Assembly (NCBI RefSeq): GCF_900156315.1
Contig: NZ_FTNI01000021.1
Location: 111,889 to 175,888 of the forward strand
Length of the DNA: 64,000 nt
Direction of reading: 5' to 3'
DNA from: Microbispora rosea
GTDB taxonomy: Bacteria > Actinomycetota > Actinomycetes > Streptosporangiales > Streptosporangiaceae
Shown here: piece after piece, positions 11,300 to 19,193 of the stretch
Layout: every line of letters starts with the position of its first letter
Position numbering within the stretch: the stretch's first letter is position 1
Program-made: the position numbers and the translations under genes
Notes under the pieces: model-generated
The model's input: only the letters and a program-made list of their open reading frames with translations
What the model was told of the DNA's origin: nothing
Databases searched by the model: none

Positions 11300-11427
11300 T
11301 GCCGGAGCCGGGCAGTCCCCCAACTGCCCGGCTCCGGATCAAAGCGGTTCCGCCAGGAATGCCCTCCCCAAAGGCACCGGCGGGCCCCCGCTTTCTGGAC
11401 GCGGTTCCCCCATCCGCGTCCTTTATT
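11300..11427 (+). ncRNA. Candidate 6C-like small RNA
   Basis: Three successive hairpins with C-rich loops on the plus strand. Stem 1 pairs 11302-11315 with 11324-11337 (14 bp, loop TCCCCCAA). Stem 2 is a nested hairpin from 11341 to about 11394 (AAAGCGG/CCGCTTT outer, CCGCC/GGCGG and TGCC/GGCA inner, loop CTCCCCAAA). Stem 3 pairs 11397-11404 with 11414-11421 (loop TTCCCCCAT) and is followed by TTTATT, as in an intrinsic terminator. Known 6C RNAs of actinobacteria have paired hairpins with runs of cytosines in the loops; here the runs are four to five. The minus strand would give G-rich loops and no T run at the end, so the plus strand is preferred. Confidence 0.55.
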
Positions 11428-11546
11428 AAGAAAGTCTGTCGCCCTCTTCCGAGGACCTGCTTCAACAGTACAAGCGGCCCTGTCATGAACTCGTCATAGG
11501 CAGGTTGATTTCCGGCCTACATCCGAACGGGCTCCGCCCGCCCGTG

Positions 11547-11933
11547 CTACTTCCCGAGGTCCAGCCTGACCTCGGTGCCCTTCTGGAGCGACCGGCTCAC
11601 CGTGCAGTGGCGCTCGTGGACCCGTTCGGCGACGGCCTCGAAGACCTCGCCGGTGTCCTCCGGAGGCAACTCCACGTCGTAGGTCACGGTGACCGATCGC
11701 AGCAGCGTCGGGCTCTCCTTCTCGGCGGAGACCTCGACGGCCAGCCGTACAAGCCGGTGGCCGCGCTTGGCGGTGAGCGGCTCGACCGTCATGACGTTGC
11801 AGCCGCCGACGGCGGCCAGCAGCAGCTCCACCGGGGTGAACAGACCGTCACCGGAGCCCATCGTGATCTCGGCACCGCGCTCGTTGCGGGCGACGAACCC
11901 GTCTTCGGTGCGCTCGACGCGTACAGAGCCCAT
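11547..11933 (-). CDS. OsmC/Ohr family peroxide-detoxification protein
   Basis: A 128-residue OsmC-fold protein. The two redox cysteines of the family are in AAVGGCNVMTVE and in RHCTVSRSL. OsmC and Ohr proteins reduce organic hydroperoxides using dihydrolipoyl or other thiols in the cytoplasm. The start lies 4 bases after the stop of the upstream histidine kinase gene, so it is the third gene of a regulator-kinase-OsmC operon. This coupling suggests, without proof, that the two-component system responds to an oxidative or envelope stress. Confidence 0.9.
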   Translation of the reverse strand: MGSVRVERTEDGFVARNERGAEITMGSGDGLFTPVELLLAAVGGCNVMTVEPLTAKRGHRLVRLAVEVSAEKESPTLLRSVTVTYDVELPPEDTGEVFEAVAERVHERHCTVSRSLQKGTEVRLDLGK

Positions 11934-11937
11934 GACC

Positions 11938-13011
11938 TCACCCTACTGGCAGCGCCAGCCGGACGAGCGTCCCTCCACCTGGGGCGGTACTGGCCGACAC
12001 GCTACCGCCGTGGCTGTCCACGACCTGGCCCACGATGGCCAGGCCCAGCCCCGATCCGGGCAGCGACCGCGCCGAAGGCGCGCGGTAGAAGCGGTCGAAG
12101 ACGTGCGGCAGGTCATCCGGGGAGATGCCGGGCCCGTGGTCGCGCACCGTCAGCACGCCGCCCCGCAACGACACCTCGACCAGACCGCCGGACGGGCTGT
12201 ACTTGGCCGCGTTGTCGAGCAGGTTGGCGACGGCCCGGGCGAGCCGGTCGGGCACTCCCCGCACCACCGTCGGCTCCGCCGACAGGGAGTACGCCGTCGA
12301 CGGCCAGTGCCTGGCCGCCCTGGTGACCTCCCGCTCCACGAGCTCGTCGAGGTGCACGCTCTCCACGAGCACGGCGGGCTCCTCGTCGCGGGCCAGCTCG
12401 ACCACGTCGGAGACGAGCGCCGTGAGCTCCTCCAGACCGCTCATCACGGCCCGGCTCACCTCCTCGTGGACCTCCTGCGGCAGGTCACCTCTCATCAGCA
12501 GCTCGATGTTGGTCCGCAGGGCGGTGAGCGGGGTGCGCAGCTCGTGGGAGGCGTCGGCGACGAGGCGCTTCTGCGACTTCGCGGAGCGTTCCAGGGCATC
12601 GAGCATGGTGTTGAAGCTGCGGGCCAGGCTGCCGAGCTCGTCGTCCCCCGTCACGTCGATCCTGGTGGTCAGATCCCGGGTGGTCGCCACCCGTCCCGCC
12701 GCGTCCTTGAGCGCGTTGACCGGCCGCAGCGCCGCCCGGGCGGCCAGCCAGCCGAGCGCCCCCGACAGCACCAGGCCGCCGAGCGCCACGGCGAAGAACG
12801 GCCAGCCCAGGTCGTCGACGTCGGCGAGGGCGGCCAGCACGCCGTTGGGGGGCGCATCGCCGTAGCCTCCGTAGCGCTCGTACGTCCCGTAGTGGTCCAT
12901 CGCCCAATCGACCCGGCGGCAGGTGATGACGTAGGCGGCCACGATCGCGACGATCACGCTCACCGCGCCGGCCAGCGCGGAGGCCATCGCGAGCCGCCAC
13001 CGGAGCTTCAC
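11938..13011 (-). CDS. Two-component sensor histidine kinase
   Basis: A 357-residue membrane histidine kinase. A first membrane helix lies near residues 8-28, a short extracytoplasmic loop rich in Tyr and Gly follows, and a second helix ends near 85. Then come HAMP (DELGSLARSFNTM), the phosphoacceptor box DASHELRTPL, and the N (NLLDNAAKYS), G1 (DHGPGI) and G2 (GSGLGLAIV) boxes. The start is GTG at 13011, which overlaps the TGA of the response regulator (GTGA). The sensor loop is only about 40 residues, so a small ligand or membrane state is the likely signal. Confidence 0.93.
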   Translation of the reverse strand: MKLRWRLAMASALAGAVSVIVAIVAAYVITCRRVDWAMDHYGTYERYGGYGDAPPNGVLAALADVDDLGWPFFAVALGGLVLSGALGWLAARAALRPVNALKDAAGRVATTRDLTTRIDVTGDDELGSLARSFNTMLDALERSAKSQKRLVADASHELRTPLTALRTNIELLMRGDLPQEVHEEVSRAVMSGLEELTALVSDVVELARDEEPAVLVESVHLDELVEREVTRAARHWPSTAYSLSAEPTVVRGVPDRLARAVANLLDNAAKYSPSGGLVEVSLRGGVLTVRDHGPGISPDDLPHVFDRFYRAPSARSLPGSGLGLAIVGQVVDSHGGSVSASTAPGGGTLVRLALPVG

Positions 13012-13712
13012 GGCTCCTCCCCGGTGACGGGAGAAGCGGTGGGCTCCCTGAGCGCGTACCCGAGGCCGTGGACGGTGTGGATCAGCCGCGGCTCGCCCCC
13101 CGCCTCGGTCTTCTTGCGCAGATAACCGATGTAGACCTCCAGGGGGTTCGACCCGGGCCGGAAGCCGTAGCCCCAGATGCGTTCGAGGATGAGCTGCCGG
13201 GTCAGCACCTGGCCGCCGTTGCGGATCAGCAGATCGAGCAGGGCGTACTCGGTCCTGGTCAGGTCGATGAGCCGCCGGCCGCGGCGGGCCTGCCTGCTGT
13301 CGGGCAGCAGGACCAGGTCGGCGAACCCGGCCTCCGGGGGCGGCGCGGCGCGGCGGAGCAGGGCGCGCACCCGGGCGAACAGCTCCTCGAGCGCGAACGG
13401 CTTCACCAGGTAGTCGTCGGCTCCCGCGTCCAGGCCGGCCACCCTGTCGCCGATGCCGTCCAGGGCCGTCAGCATGAGCACGGGCAGCCGGTTGCCGTCT
13501 CCGCGCAGCGTCCGGCAGACCTCGATGCCGTTCATGCCCGGCATGAGCACGTCGAGCACCACGAGGTCGGGCGCCGCACCGTCGATGGCGTCGAGGGCGT
13601 CCATGCCGTCCGCGGCGGTCGCCACGCCGTACCCCTCCACGCGCAGCGCCCGCGCGATCGCGTCGCGGACCTCGGGTTCGTCGTCGACGACCAGCACCTG
13701 TGTCTTGACCAC
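13008..13712 (-). CDS. OmpR-family response regulator
   Basis: A 234-residue regulator. The receiver domain has the acidic pair (VVDDEPE), the phosphoacceptor Asp in VVLDVLMPG, the Thr in LMLTALD and the Lys in LVKPF. The C-terminal winged helix includes LTRTEYALLDLLI and ends with HTVHGLGYALRE. It is MprA-like in general form. The frame begins with GTG at 13712; no clear Shine-Dalgarno is seen. It is the first gene of the regulator-kinase-OsmC operon. Confidence 0.93.
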   Translation of the reverse strand: MVKTQVLVVDDEPEVRDAIARALRVEGYGVATAADGMDALDAIDGAAPDLVVLDVLMPGMNGIEVCRTLRGDGNRLPVLMLTALDGIGDRVAGLDAGADDYLVKPFALEELFARVRALLRRAAPPPEAGFADLVLLPDSRQARRGRRLIDLTRTEYALLDLLIRNGGQVLTRQLILERIWGYGFRPGSNPLEVYIGYLRKKTEAGGEPRLIHTVHGLGYALREPTASPVTGEEP

Positions 13713-13765
13713 ATCGCCATTGTGACGTGCGGAGATGAGAAGTTGCTGAGCGTTCGTCCCTTTGC

Positions 13766-14041
13766 TCAGGCGTCAGGGTGTTTGGACAGATAATCGACAT
13801 AGACCGGCCGGAGCGCGTCGCCGAGCTCGCCCTCGCCCGCCCCGATCGCGTCGCTGAGCAGCGCCGAGACCCTGCTGAGGTCGTTCGCGGTCTCGTCGCT
13901 GTTGCCGCTCGCGGCCTCGGCCGCCGGGATGACCTTCAGCAGATCCCACAGGAATCCCAGGTCGCCGTGCCGTACGGCGTAGCGCACGGCACGGTCGTGC
14001 AGCTCCTTCGCGGGGAGCGACTCGAGCTCTTCCACGTCCAT
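13766..14041 (-). CDS. Small hypothetical protein, 91 residues
   Basis: A short acidic, mostly helical protein (starts MDVEELESLPAKELHDRAV, ends YVDYLSKHPDA). It has no signal peptide, membrane segment or cysteine. The ATG has GGTGAG five bases upstream. It resembles small conserved actinobacterial proteins of unknown function, but I do not recognise a family. It lies upstream of the response regulator on the same strand with about a 50-base gap, so read-through is possible. Confidence 0.7.
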   Translation of the reverse strand: MDVEELESLPAKELHDRAVRYAVRHGDLGFLWDLLKVIPAAEAASGNSDETANDLSRVSALLSDAIGAGEGELGDALRPVYVDYLSKHPDA

Positions 14042-14242
14042 CCGATCTCACCCCCAACTCGTCGGTTTCCCCCAGGTTTGCCGCTTATACCCCCGAGGTG
14101 GGAGAAAGACCGCCGGAATCGGACCGGCTTTTTACGGTCCCCCCGGCCCTCGGCACAGCTCCTCCCGCCCTCGGCGCGGGCCGCCCATTCCGGCCACCCG
14201 CGAACCGCGCACTCTTTGCCGTGCCATGGAAGGATTCTTGAG

Positions 14243-14614
14243 GTGAAGGTCATACTCAAGATCATCGTGGTGGCCGCGGCCCTGTGGGCGTCCACCAAGC
14301 TGGTGGACGGCATCACCGTCAGCGCCGGTTCCACCGCCAAGCAGATCGGCACCCTCCTCGCGGTCGCGCTGATCTTCGGCCTCGTGAACGCCGTCATCAA
14401 GCCGATCATCAAGACGATCGGCTGCGCGTTCTACGTGCTCACGCTCGGGCTGTTCGCCCTGGTGGTGAACGCCGCCCTGCTCCTGCTCACGAGCTGGCTC
14501 GCCGAGCAGCTCGACCTCCCCTTCCACGTCGACGGATTCGTGGCCGCCTTCTGGGGCGCCATCGTCGTCGGCGTGATCAGTTGGATCCTCAACATGATCC
14601 TCGGCGACGACTGA
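14243..14614 (+). CDS. Phage holin family 4 / YvlD-like membrane protein
   Basis: A 123-residue protein with four hydrophobic segments and the family signatures LVNAVIKPIIK and TLGLFALVVNAALLLLTSW. It belongs to the YvlD-like family of small integral membrane proteins; despite the family name, these chromosomal members are not shown to be holins. GTG at 14243 is preferred because AAGGA lies eight bases upstream. It stands alone, with a strong hairpin terminator right after it. Confidence 0.88.
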   Translation: MKVILKIIVVAAALWASTKLVDGITVSAGSTAKQIGTLLAVALIFGLVNAVIKPIIKTIGCAFYVLTLGLFALVVNAALLLLTSWLAEQLDLPFHVDGFVAAFWGAIVVGVISWILNMILGDD

Positions 14615-14618
14615 CCGG

Positions 14619-14647
14619 CCCGGGGCGGGTGCGTCATCCGCCCCGGG
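14619..14647 (+). terminator. GC hairpin after the YvlD-like gene
   Basis: A 10-bp inverted repeat (CCCGGGGCGG / CCGCCCCGGG, 9-nt loop) four bases after the stop codon. Confidence 0.75.
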
Positions 14648-14690
14648 GTCACACCTGACGCGAAAGCATGTATTCTCAGTAGGGAATTAG
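14648..14690 (+). promoter_or_regulatory. Possible promoter of the amidohydrolase-dioxygenase operon
   Basis: GTCACA (14648-14653) and TATTCT (14671-14676) are separated by 17 bases. An imperfect inverted repeat ATTCTC-AGTA-GGGAAT overlaps the second element and may be an operator. The region is locally AT-rich compared with its surroundings. Assigned by eye only. Confidence 0.35.
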
Positions 14691-14712
14691 TACTTCGCGA
14701 AGGAGCCGGCCG

Positions 14713-15612
14713 ATGAGCGTGGACGTGCACCAGCACCTGTGGACGCCGTCCCTCGTCGACGCGCTGCGCCACCGCACCCGCCCGCCATACCTGGACGGAT
14801 GGACGCTCGTCCTCGACGGCGAGCCGCCGTACGAGGCGGATCCGGCCGACCACGACGTGGAGATCCGGCGCAAGCGCAACGCCCACCTCGACCTCGCCCT
14901 CGTCTCCCTGTCGAGCCCGCTCGGGATCGAGCAGCTGCCGCCGGAGGAGGCGTGGCCGCTCATCGACGCCTATCACGCCGACGCCCACGCGCTGCCCGCG
15001 CCGTTCGGGGCCTGGGCCGCCGCCCCGGTGACCGACCCCGATCCCGTACGGCTCTCGCACGCCCTCGACCAGGGCCTGGCCGGGCTGCAGCTTCCGGCGA
15101 CCGCGCTCGGCGACGCCCGGGGGCTGGCCCTGGCCGCCCCGCTGCTCGACGTGCTGGAAGAGCGCGGCCTGCCGCTGTTCGTCCACCCAGGTCCCGCCGC
15201 GGCGGCGGGCCCGGCCTGGTGGGCCGCCGTCGTGCCGTACGTGCAGCAGATGCACGCCGCCTGGTACGCCTTCGAGGCGTTCGGCCGGCCCCGGCATCCC
15301 CGGCTGAAGGTGTGCTTCGCGCTGCTGGCCGGGCTGGCCCCGCTGCACAGGGAGCGCCAGCTGAGCCGGGGCGCCACCGGTCGCGGCCTGGTGGATCCCG
15401 ATCTGTTCCTTGAGACGTCGTCCTACGGCCCCCGGGCCGCCGACGCGGTGATCCGCGAACTGGGGATCGACGTCCTCGTCGCCGGGAGCGACCAGCCGTA
15501 CGCCGAGTCGGCGTGGCCGGACCCCGGCGACCCCGCACAACGAGCTGTCGATCATGCCGTCCGCGTGGCCAACCCCGGCCGCCTGCTGTCCCGGAAGGAG
15601 TCGCACCAATGA
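14713..15612 (+). CDS. Amidohydrolase family protein
   Basis: A 299-residue TIM-barrel amidohydrolase of the ACMSD/amidohydrolase-2 type. The metal-binding HxH is at the very N-terminus (DVHQHLW), a His follows in LPLFVHPGP, and a catalytic Asp is in VLVAGSDQPY near the end. It probably hydrolyses or decarboxylates a small organic acid in the cytoplasm. AAGGAG lies just upstream of the ATG. Its TGA overlaps the ATG of the cysteine dioxygenase gene, so the two are translationally coupled and may share a pathway of sulfur amino acid breakdown. The substrate is unknown. Confidence 0.85.
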   Translation: MSVDVHQHLWTPSLVDALRHRTRPPYLDGWTLVLDGEPPYEADPADHDVEIRRKRNAHLDLALVSLSSPLGIEQLPPEEAWPLIDAYHADAHALPAPFGAWAAAPVTDPDPVRLSHALDQGLAGLQLPATALGDARGLALAAPLLDVLEERGLPLFVHPGPAAAAGPAWWAAVVPYVQQMHAAWYAFEAFGRPRHPRLKVCFALLAGLAPLHRERQLSRGATGRGLVDPDLFLETSSYGPRAADAVIRELGIDVLVAGSDQPYAESAWPDPGDPAQRAVDHAVRVANPGRLLSRKESHQ

Positions 15613-16160
15613 GCACGCCCACGATCCAGGAAGGCGCGCTCTGCGCCTCCTCGTCCGGTCCCTTCGGGGACCTGCCCGCCCGCGCGCTCGACCGCCGCGA
15701 GCTGCTCGCCCTGGTCGAGGACCTGGCCGCCCGGCCCGAGCTGTGGCGTCACCACCTCGGCTTCGAGGGCGCGCAGGACGGGGGACGCCACTACGTCTCG
15801 CTGCACCGCGACTCGTACGTGGACGTATGGCTGCTGTGCTGGCGGCCCGGGGACGACACCGGCTGGCACGACCACGACGTCTCCTCCGGCGCGGTCCGCG
15901 TGGTGGCCGGCGAGCTGAAGGAGTGCAACCCGCGCATCGGCGGCGTCCACCTGGAGACGCCGGTCGTGGAGGGCGAGGCCTTCTCGTTCGGGCCCGACCA
16001 CATCCACCGGCTGACCGGTGAGGCGCCCGGCTCGGTCTCGATCCACGCGTACTCGCCACCGCTGTGGCGCATGGGGCAGTACTCCATCACCGATGACGGG
16101 ACCATGCGCCGTCTTTCGGTCGGATACGCCGACGAATTGCGCCCGCTCGACCCGGCTTAG
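15609..16160 (+). CDS. Cysteine dioxygenase type I family
   Basis: A 183-residue cupin protein. The iron ligands are visible as HDH in DTGWHDHDVSSGAV and the later His in FGPDHIHRLTG. The family oxidises L-cysteine to cysteine sulfinate with O2; related thiol dioxygenases use other thiols such as mercaptopropionate, so the exact thiol is uncertain. ATG overlaps the stop of the amidohydrolase (ATGA), giving a two-gene operon. Confidence 0.88.
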   Translation: MSTPTIQEGALCASSSGPFGDLPARALDRRELLALVEDLAARPELWRHHLGFEGAQDGGRHYVSLHRDSYVDVWLLCWRPGDDTGWHDHDVSSGAVRVVAGELKECNPRIGGVHLETPVVEGEAFSFGPDHIHRLTGEAPGSVSIHAYSPPLWRMGQYSITDDGTMRRLSVGYADELRPLDPA

Positions 16161-16210
16161 GGCGACGCGAGTAGTTCGTTCATCACACACGGTGACGCTA
16201 GGCTTCTGCC

Positions 16211-16828
16211 ATGACCAGCGTGCTCGATGACTGGCTCCAGCCCCGCCCGGGAGGCGGGGCCGGGGGCGTCTCCGATCGGTTCTCCCGGCTCCGGCCCCCC
16301 GCCGCCGAGCGGCGGGACGGCGATGACCGCGCCGACCACTCCGGCGCCGATCGCCCCGACGCCGGCCTCATCCCCACGAGCCCCCAGACCCGATTCCACG
16401 AGCGCATGACCTACGGCCTGCGCACGGTCCTGAACGCGCAGGTCCCTGGCGACCTGGTGGCGGTCAGCCGGATGGACGTCCTGCTGGGCCCCGATCGGCG
16501 CGCCCGTCCCGACGTGTCCCTGGTGGACGACCTCGCCGCCTCCGACGACCGGAGGACCTGTTACCTCGCCGAGGAGGTGCGCCTGGTCATCGAGGTCGTC
16601 GGCCCCGACTCGGCCGAGCCGGACCGCGACATGCGGCCGCGGCACTACGCGGCGGCCGGCATCCCCCACTTCTGGCGGGTCGAGAGCACCGACTTCCGGC
16701 CCTTCGTCTACTCCTTCGAACTCGACGCCGACGGCGCCGGATATCAGGTGACCGGCGTCCACCACGCCCGCCTCGCGGTGGACGCCCCCTTCCCCATCAC
16801 CATCGACCTCGATCGGCTGCCGCGCTGA
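16211..16828 (+). CDS. Uma2 family endonuclease
   Basis: A 205-residue protein with a PD-(D/E)xK nuclease fold. The signature is RARPDVSLVDD, then the core LVIEVVGPDS, then a basic segment before YAAAGIPHFWRV. Uma2 proteins (formerly DUF820) are widespread in actinomycetes and cyanobacteria and are putative restriction-like nucleases of unknown role. About 55 residues before the core are Gly/Arg-rich and poorly conserved, so a later start is possible. Its stop codon directly abuts the stop of the convergent MFS gene. Confidence 0.88.
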   Translation: MTSVLDDWLQPRPGGGAGGVSDRFSRLRPPAAERRDGDDRADHSGADRPDAGLIPTSPQTRFHERMTYGLRTVLNAQVPGDLVAVSRMDVLLGPDRRARPDVSLVDDLAASDDRRTCYLAEEVRLVIEVVGPDSAEPDRDMRPRHYAAAGIPHFWRVESTDFRPFVYSFELDADGAGYQVTGVHHARLAVDAPFPITIDLDRLPR

Positions 16829-18184
16829 CTATCCCGCCTGTTCCGGCGCCGGGCGGGCGGCGAGCATCCCCGACACCAGTTGGAGGGCGCACGCCCCGAG
16901 CCCGGCGAGCAGGGGCACCGTCCAGCCGCCGGACAGCTCGTGGAGCAGGCCGAACGCGAGCGGCCCGATCGCGGCCAGCAGGTAGCCGCTCGACTGGGCG
17001 ACCGCCGACAGCGCGGTCACCGAGGCCGGATCGGGCGCCCGCAGCGTGATGATCAGCAGGGCGAGCGCGATCGAGGCCCCCTGGCCGAGCCCGAGGACGA
17101 TCATCCAAAGCCACGGTGTGACGGTGGGCGCGAGCAGCACCCCCAGATATCCGGCGACGGTCAGCAGCGCGGCCGCGGCCACGTGCGGCGCCTGGGAGCG
17201 GGCCCGGCCCGCGTGCAGGGGGACGACCAGCGCCGCAACGATCTGCACGAGGTTCGTCAGGCCCAGCAGGTATCCCGCCTCGTCGGCGGGCAGTCCGGCG
17301 GCCTGGAACACGGTCGGCAGCCAGGCCAGCACGACGTAGAAGGTCAGCGACTGCAGCCCCATGAACGCCATGACCGGCCACGTCGCCGGCGCGCGGAGCA
17401 GCGTCGCGTACGGCCGGCGGCCGGGGTCCCCGGGCCGGGAACCGCGGGCCTCGCGTGTCTCAGGGGACGACGGCGCCGGAGACGCGAGCTGCTGCGCGCC
17501 CGCCGCCGCTCGTGCCGTCTCGGCCGGGGGGACCTCCGGCTGGGCCGCCTTCGTCCGGGCTCGCGGCTCCGGAGGCGGCGCAGCCTTCGTCCGGGCCCGC
17601 GGCGGCCGAGGTGGCGCAGCCTTGGTGAGCGCCAGCCGCCACAGGGCCGCCGCCAGCAGCGCGAGCAGGGCCGGCGCCCCCGCGGCCGCCCGCCAGCCGG
17701 TCTGCCCCGCCAGCGGGACCATCGCCGCCGAGGCCGCCGCCGCCCCGCTCACCATGACCGAGACGTACAGGCCGGTGAAGAGCCCGACCCGGTCCGGGAA
17801 GTGCTGCTTGACGAGGCCCGGCATGACGACGTTCATGACGGCGATGGCCGTGCCGGCCAGGGCCGCGCCGCAGTACAGCGCGGGCACGCCGTCCGCGCTG
17901 CGCAGGGCGACGCCGGCGGCCAGGACGAGCAGGCCGGCCAGCAACGTGCGGTCCAGCCCGATGCGGGCGGCCAGCGCGGGCGCGACCGGGGCGAGCAGGC
18001 CGAGGCACGCCACCATCACCGTGGTGATGGCGCCGCCTCCGGCGGGGCTGAGACCGAGGTCCCGCATGATGGCAGGGAGGAGCGGTGACACGCCCGCGAG
18101 AGCGGGCCTCAGGTTGAGCGCCGCCAGGACGAATCCGGCGATGAGCAGCGCATCCCCGCGGCGAACCACGATCTCCCTCATCAC
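16829..18184 (-). CDS. MFS transporter, CynX/NimT type
   Basis: A 451-residue 12-helix major facilitator protein. It begins with the family pattern NLRPALAGVSPLLP and has the first-half GLxAPxAPxLA stretch. The closest functional class, CynX/NimT, includes cyanate and nitroimidazole exporters, but the substrate is unknown. The central loop (about residues 190-260) carries a threefold RTKAAPP-type repeat, encoded by a short tandem repeat. The GTG/ATG start pair at 18184/18181 is next to GGCGGG. It is divergent from the IclR-family gene, a common regulator-transporter pairing. Confidence 0.9.
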   Translation of the reverse strand: MMREIVVRRGDALLIAGFVLAALNLRPALAGVSPLLPAIMRDLGLSPAGGGAITTVMVACLGLLAPVAPALAARIGLDRTLLAGLLVLAAGVALRSADGVPALYCGAALAGTAIAVMNVVMPGLVKQHFPDRVGLFTGLYVSVMVSGAAAASAAMVPLAGQTGWRAAAGAPALLALLAAALWRLALTKAAPPRPPRARTKAAPPPEPRARTKAAQPEVPPAETARAAAGAQQLASPAPSSPETREARGSRPGDPGRRPYATLLRAPATWPVMAFMGLQSLTFYVVLAWLPTVFQAAGLPADEAGYLLGLTNLVQIVAALVVPLHAGRARSQAPHVAAAALLTVAGYLGVLLAPTVTPWLWMIVLGLGQGASIALALLIITLRAPDPASVTALSAVAQSSGYLLAAIGPLAFGLLHELSGGWTVPLLAGLGACALQLVSGMLAARPAPEQAG

Positions 18185-18270
18185 CCGCCAAACCCTACCG
18201 GCGCGGTGTCGCGAGGGCCGTCCGTCCCCGGCCGCCCTGGCGCTAGGGTTCGGTCGGGAGGTGGGCGGCC

Positions 18271-19062
18271 ATGGCGGAGGAGCACGTCCAGTCGCTGGCC
18301 CGGGGTCTGGCGGTGATCCGGGCGTTCGACGCCGCGAGCCCGGAGCTGACGCTCAGCGAGGTGGCCCGCAAGACCGGTCTCACCCGGGCCGCGGCGCGCA
18401 GGTTCCTGCTGACGCTCGCGGACCTGGGCTACGTACGGACCGACGGGCGGCTATTCGCGCTGTCGCCCCGGGTGCTCGAACTCGGCTACGCCTACCTGTC
18501 GAGCCTCTCCCTGCCCGAGGTCGCGCTGCCGCACCTGGAACGGCTCGCCGCCGAGGTGCACGAGTCGGCGTCGGTCTCCGTGCTGGACGACACCGACATC
18601 GTCTACGTGGCCCGCGTGCCGACGGCCCGGATCATGCGGGTGACGATCGCCATCGGCACCCGCTTCCCCGCCTACTGCACCTCCATGGGCCGGGTGCTGC
18701 TCGCGGGGCTCCCTCCGGAGGATCTCGACGCCTACCTCGCCCGCGCCGCCCTGGAGCGGTTCACCCCGCACACCACCACCTCGCCGGACGCCCTGCGCGC
18801 CGCGCTCGACCGTGTACGGGCCCAGGGCTGGGCCATGGTGGACCAGGAACTGGAAGAGGGGCTGCGCTCGATAGCCGCGCCGATCAGGGACCGCGGCGGC
18901 CGGGTGATGGCGGCCGTCAACATCTCCTCGCACGCCAGCCGCACCACCGTGGAGTCGGCCCGCCGCGACCTGCTCCCCCCGCTGCTCGCCACCGCCGCCG
19001 GGATCGAGGCCGACCTGCACGCCACCGGAGGCGCGAGCCGCGCACAGCCCGGCAGTCCGTGA
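18271..19062 (+). CDS. IclR family transcriptional regulator
   Basis: A 263-residue regulator. The N-terminal winged helix contains LTLSEVARKTGLTRAAARRFLL (in two parts: the recognition helix is LTRAAARRFL), and the effector domain has the PcaR/PobR-like AYCTSMGRVLLA segment and ends with AAVNISSHASR. Members of this subclass control aromatic-acid catabolism, but no such genes are here. GGAGGTG lies eight bases upstream of the ATG. It is divergent from the CynX/NimT-type transporter, its most likely target. Confidence 0.92.
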   Translation: MAEEHVQSLARGLAVIRAFDAASPELTLSEVARKTGLTRAAARRFLLTLADLGYVRTDGRLFALSPRVLELGYAYLSSLSLPEVALPHLERLAAEVHESASVSVLDDTDIVYVARVPTARIMRVTIAIGTRFPAYCTSMGRVLLAGLPPEDLDAYLARAALERFTPHTTTSPDALRAALDRVRAQGWAMVDQELEEGLRSIAAPIRDRGGRVMAAVNISSHASRTTVESARRDLLPPLLATAAGIEADLHATGGASRAQPGSP

Positions 19063-19169
19063 CCCGCGCCGCCCACCCGCATACCCGGCCCCCGCACTCG
19101 GCCTCCGCGCACTCGGCCCCCGCACGCCCCCACTTCCCCACAAAAACGACCAACTTTCACCAGAAGAGT

Positions 19170-19181
19170 GACAACGTTGTC
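19170..19181. promoter_or_regulatory. LacI-family operator GACAACGTTGTC
   Basis: A perfect 12-bp palindrome 12 bases before the LacI gene start. The same core occurs within an 18-bp palindrome in front of the sugar ABC operon (25977-25994). This points to autoregulation and control of the transporter. Confidence 0.8.
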
Positions 19182-19193
19182 TAGGGTTGTGAA

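Noticed and set aside
14243..14614. Phage holin as a sign of a prophage
   Set aside because: The protein is of the chromosomal YvlD-like type, with no phage genes nearby.
16797..17381. 194-residue frame within the MFS gene
   Set aside because: It is an out-of-frame shadow of the CynX/NimT-type transporter.
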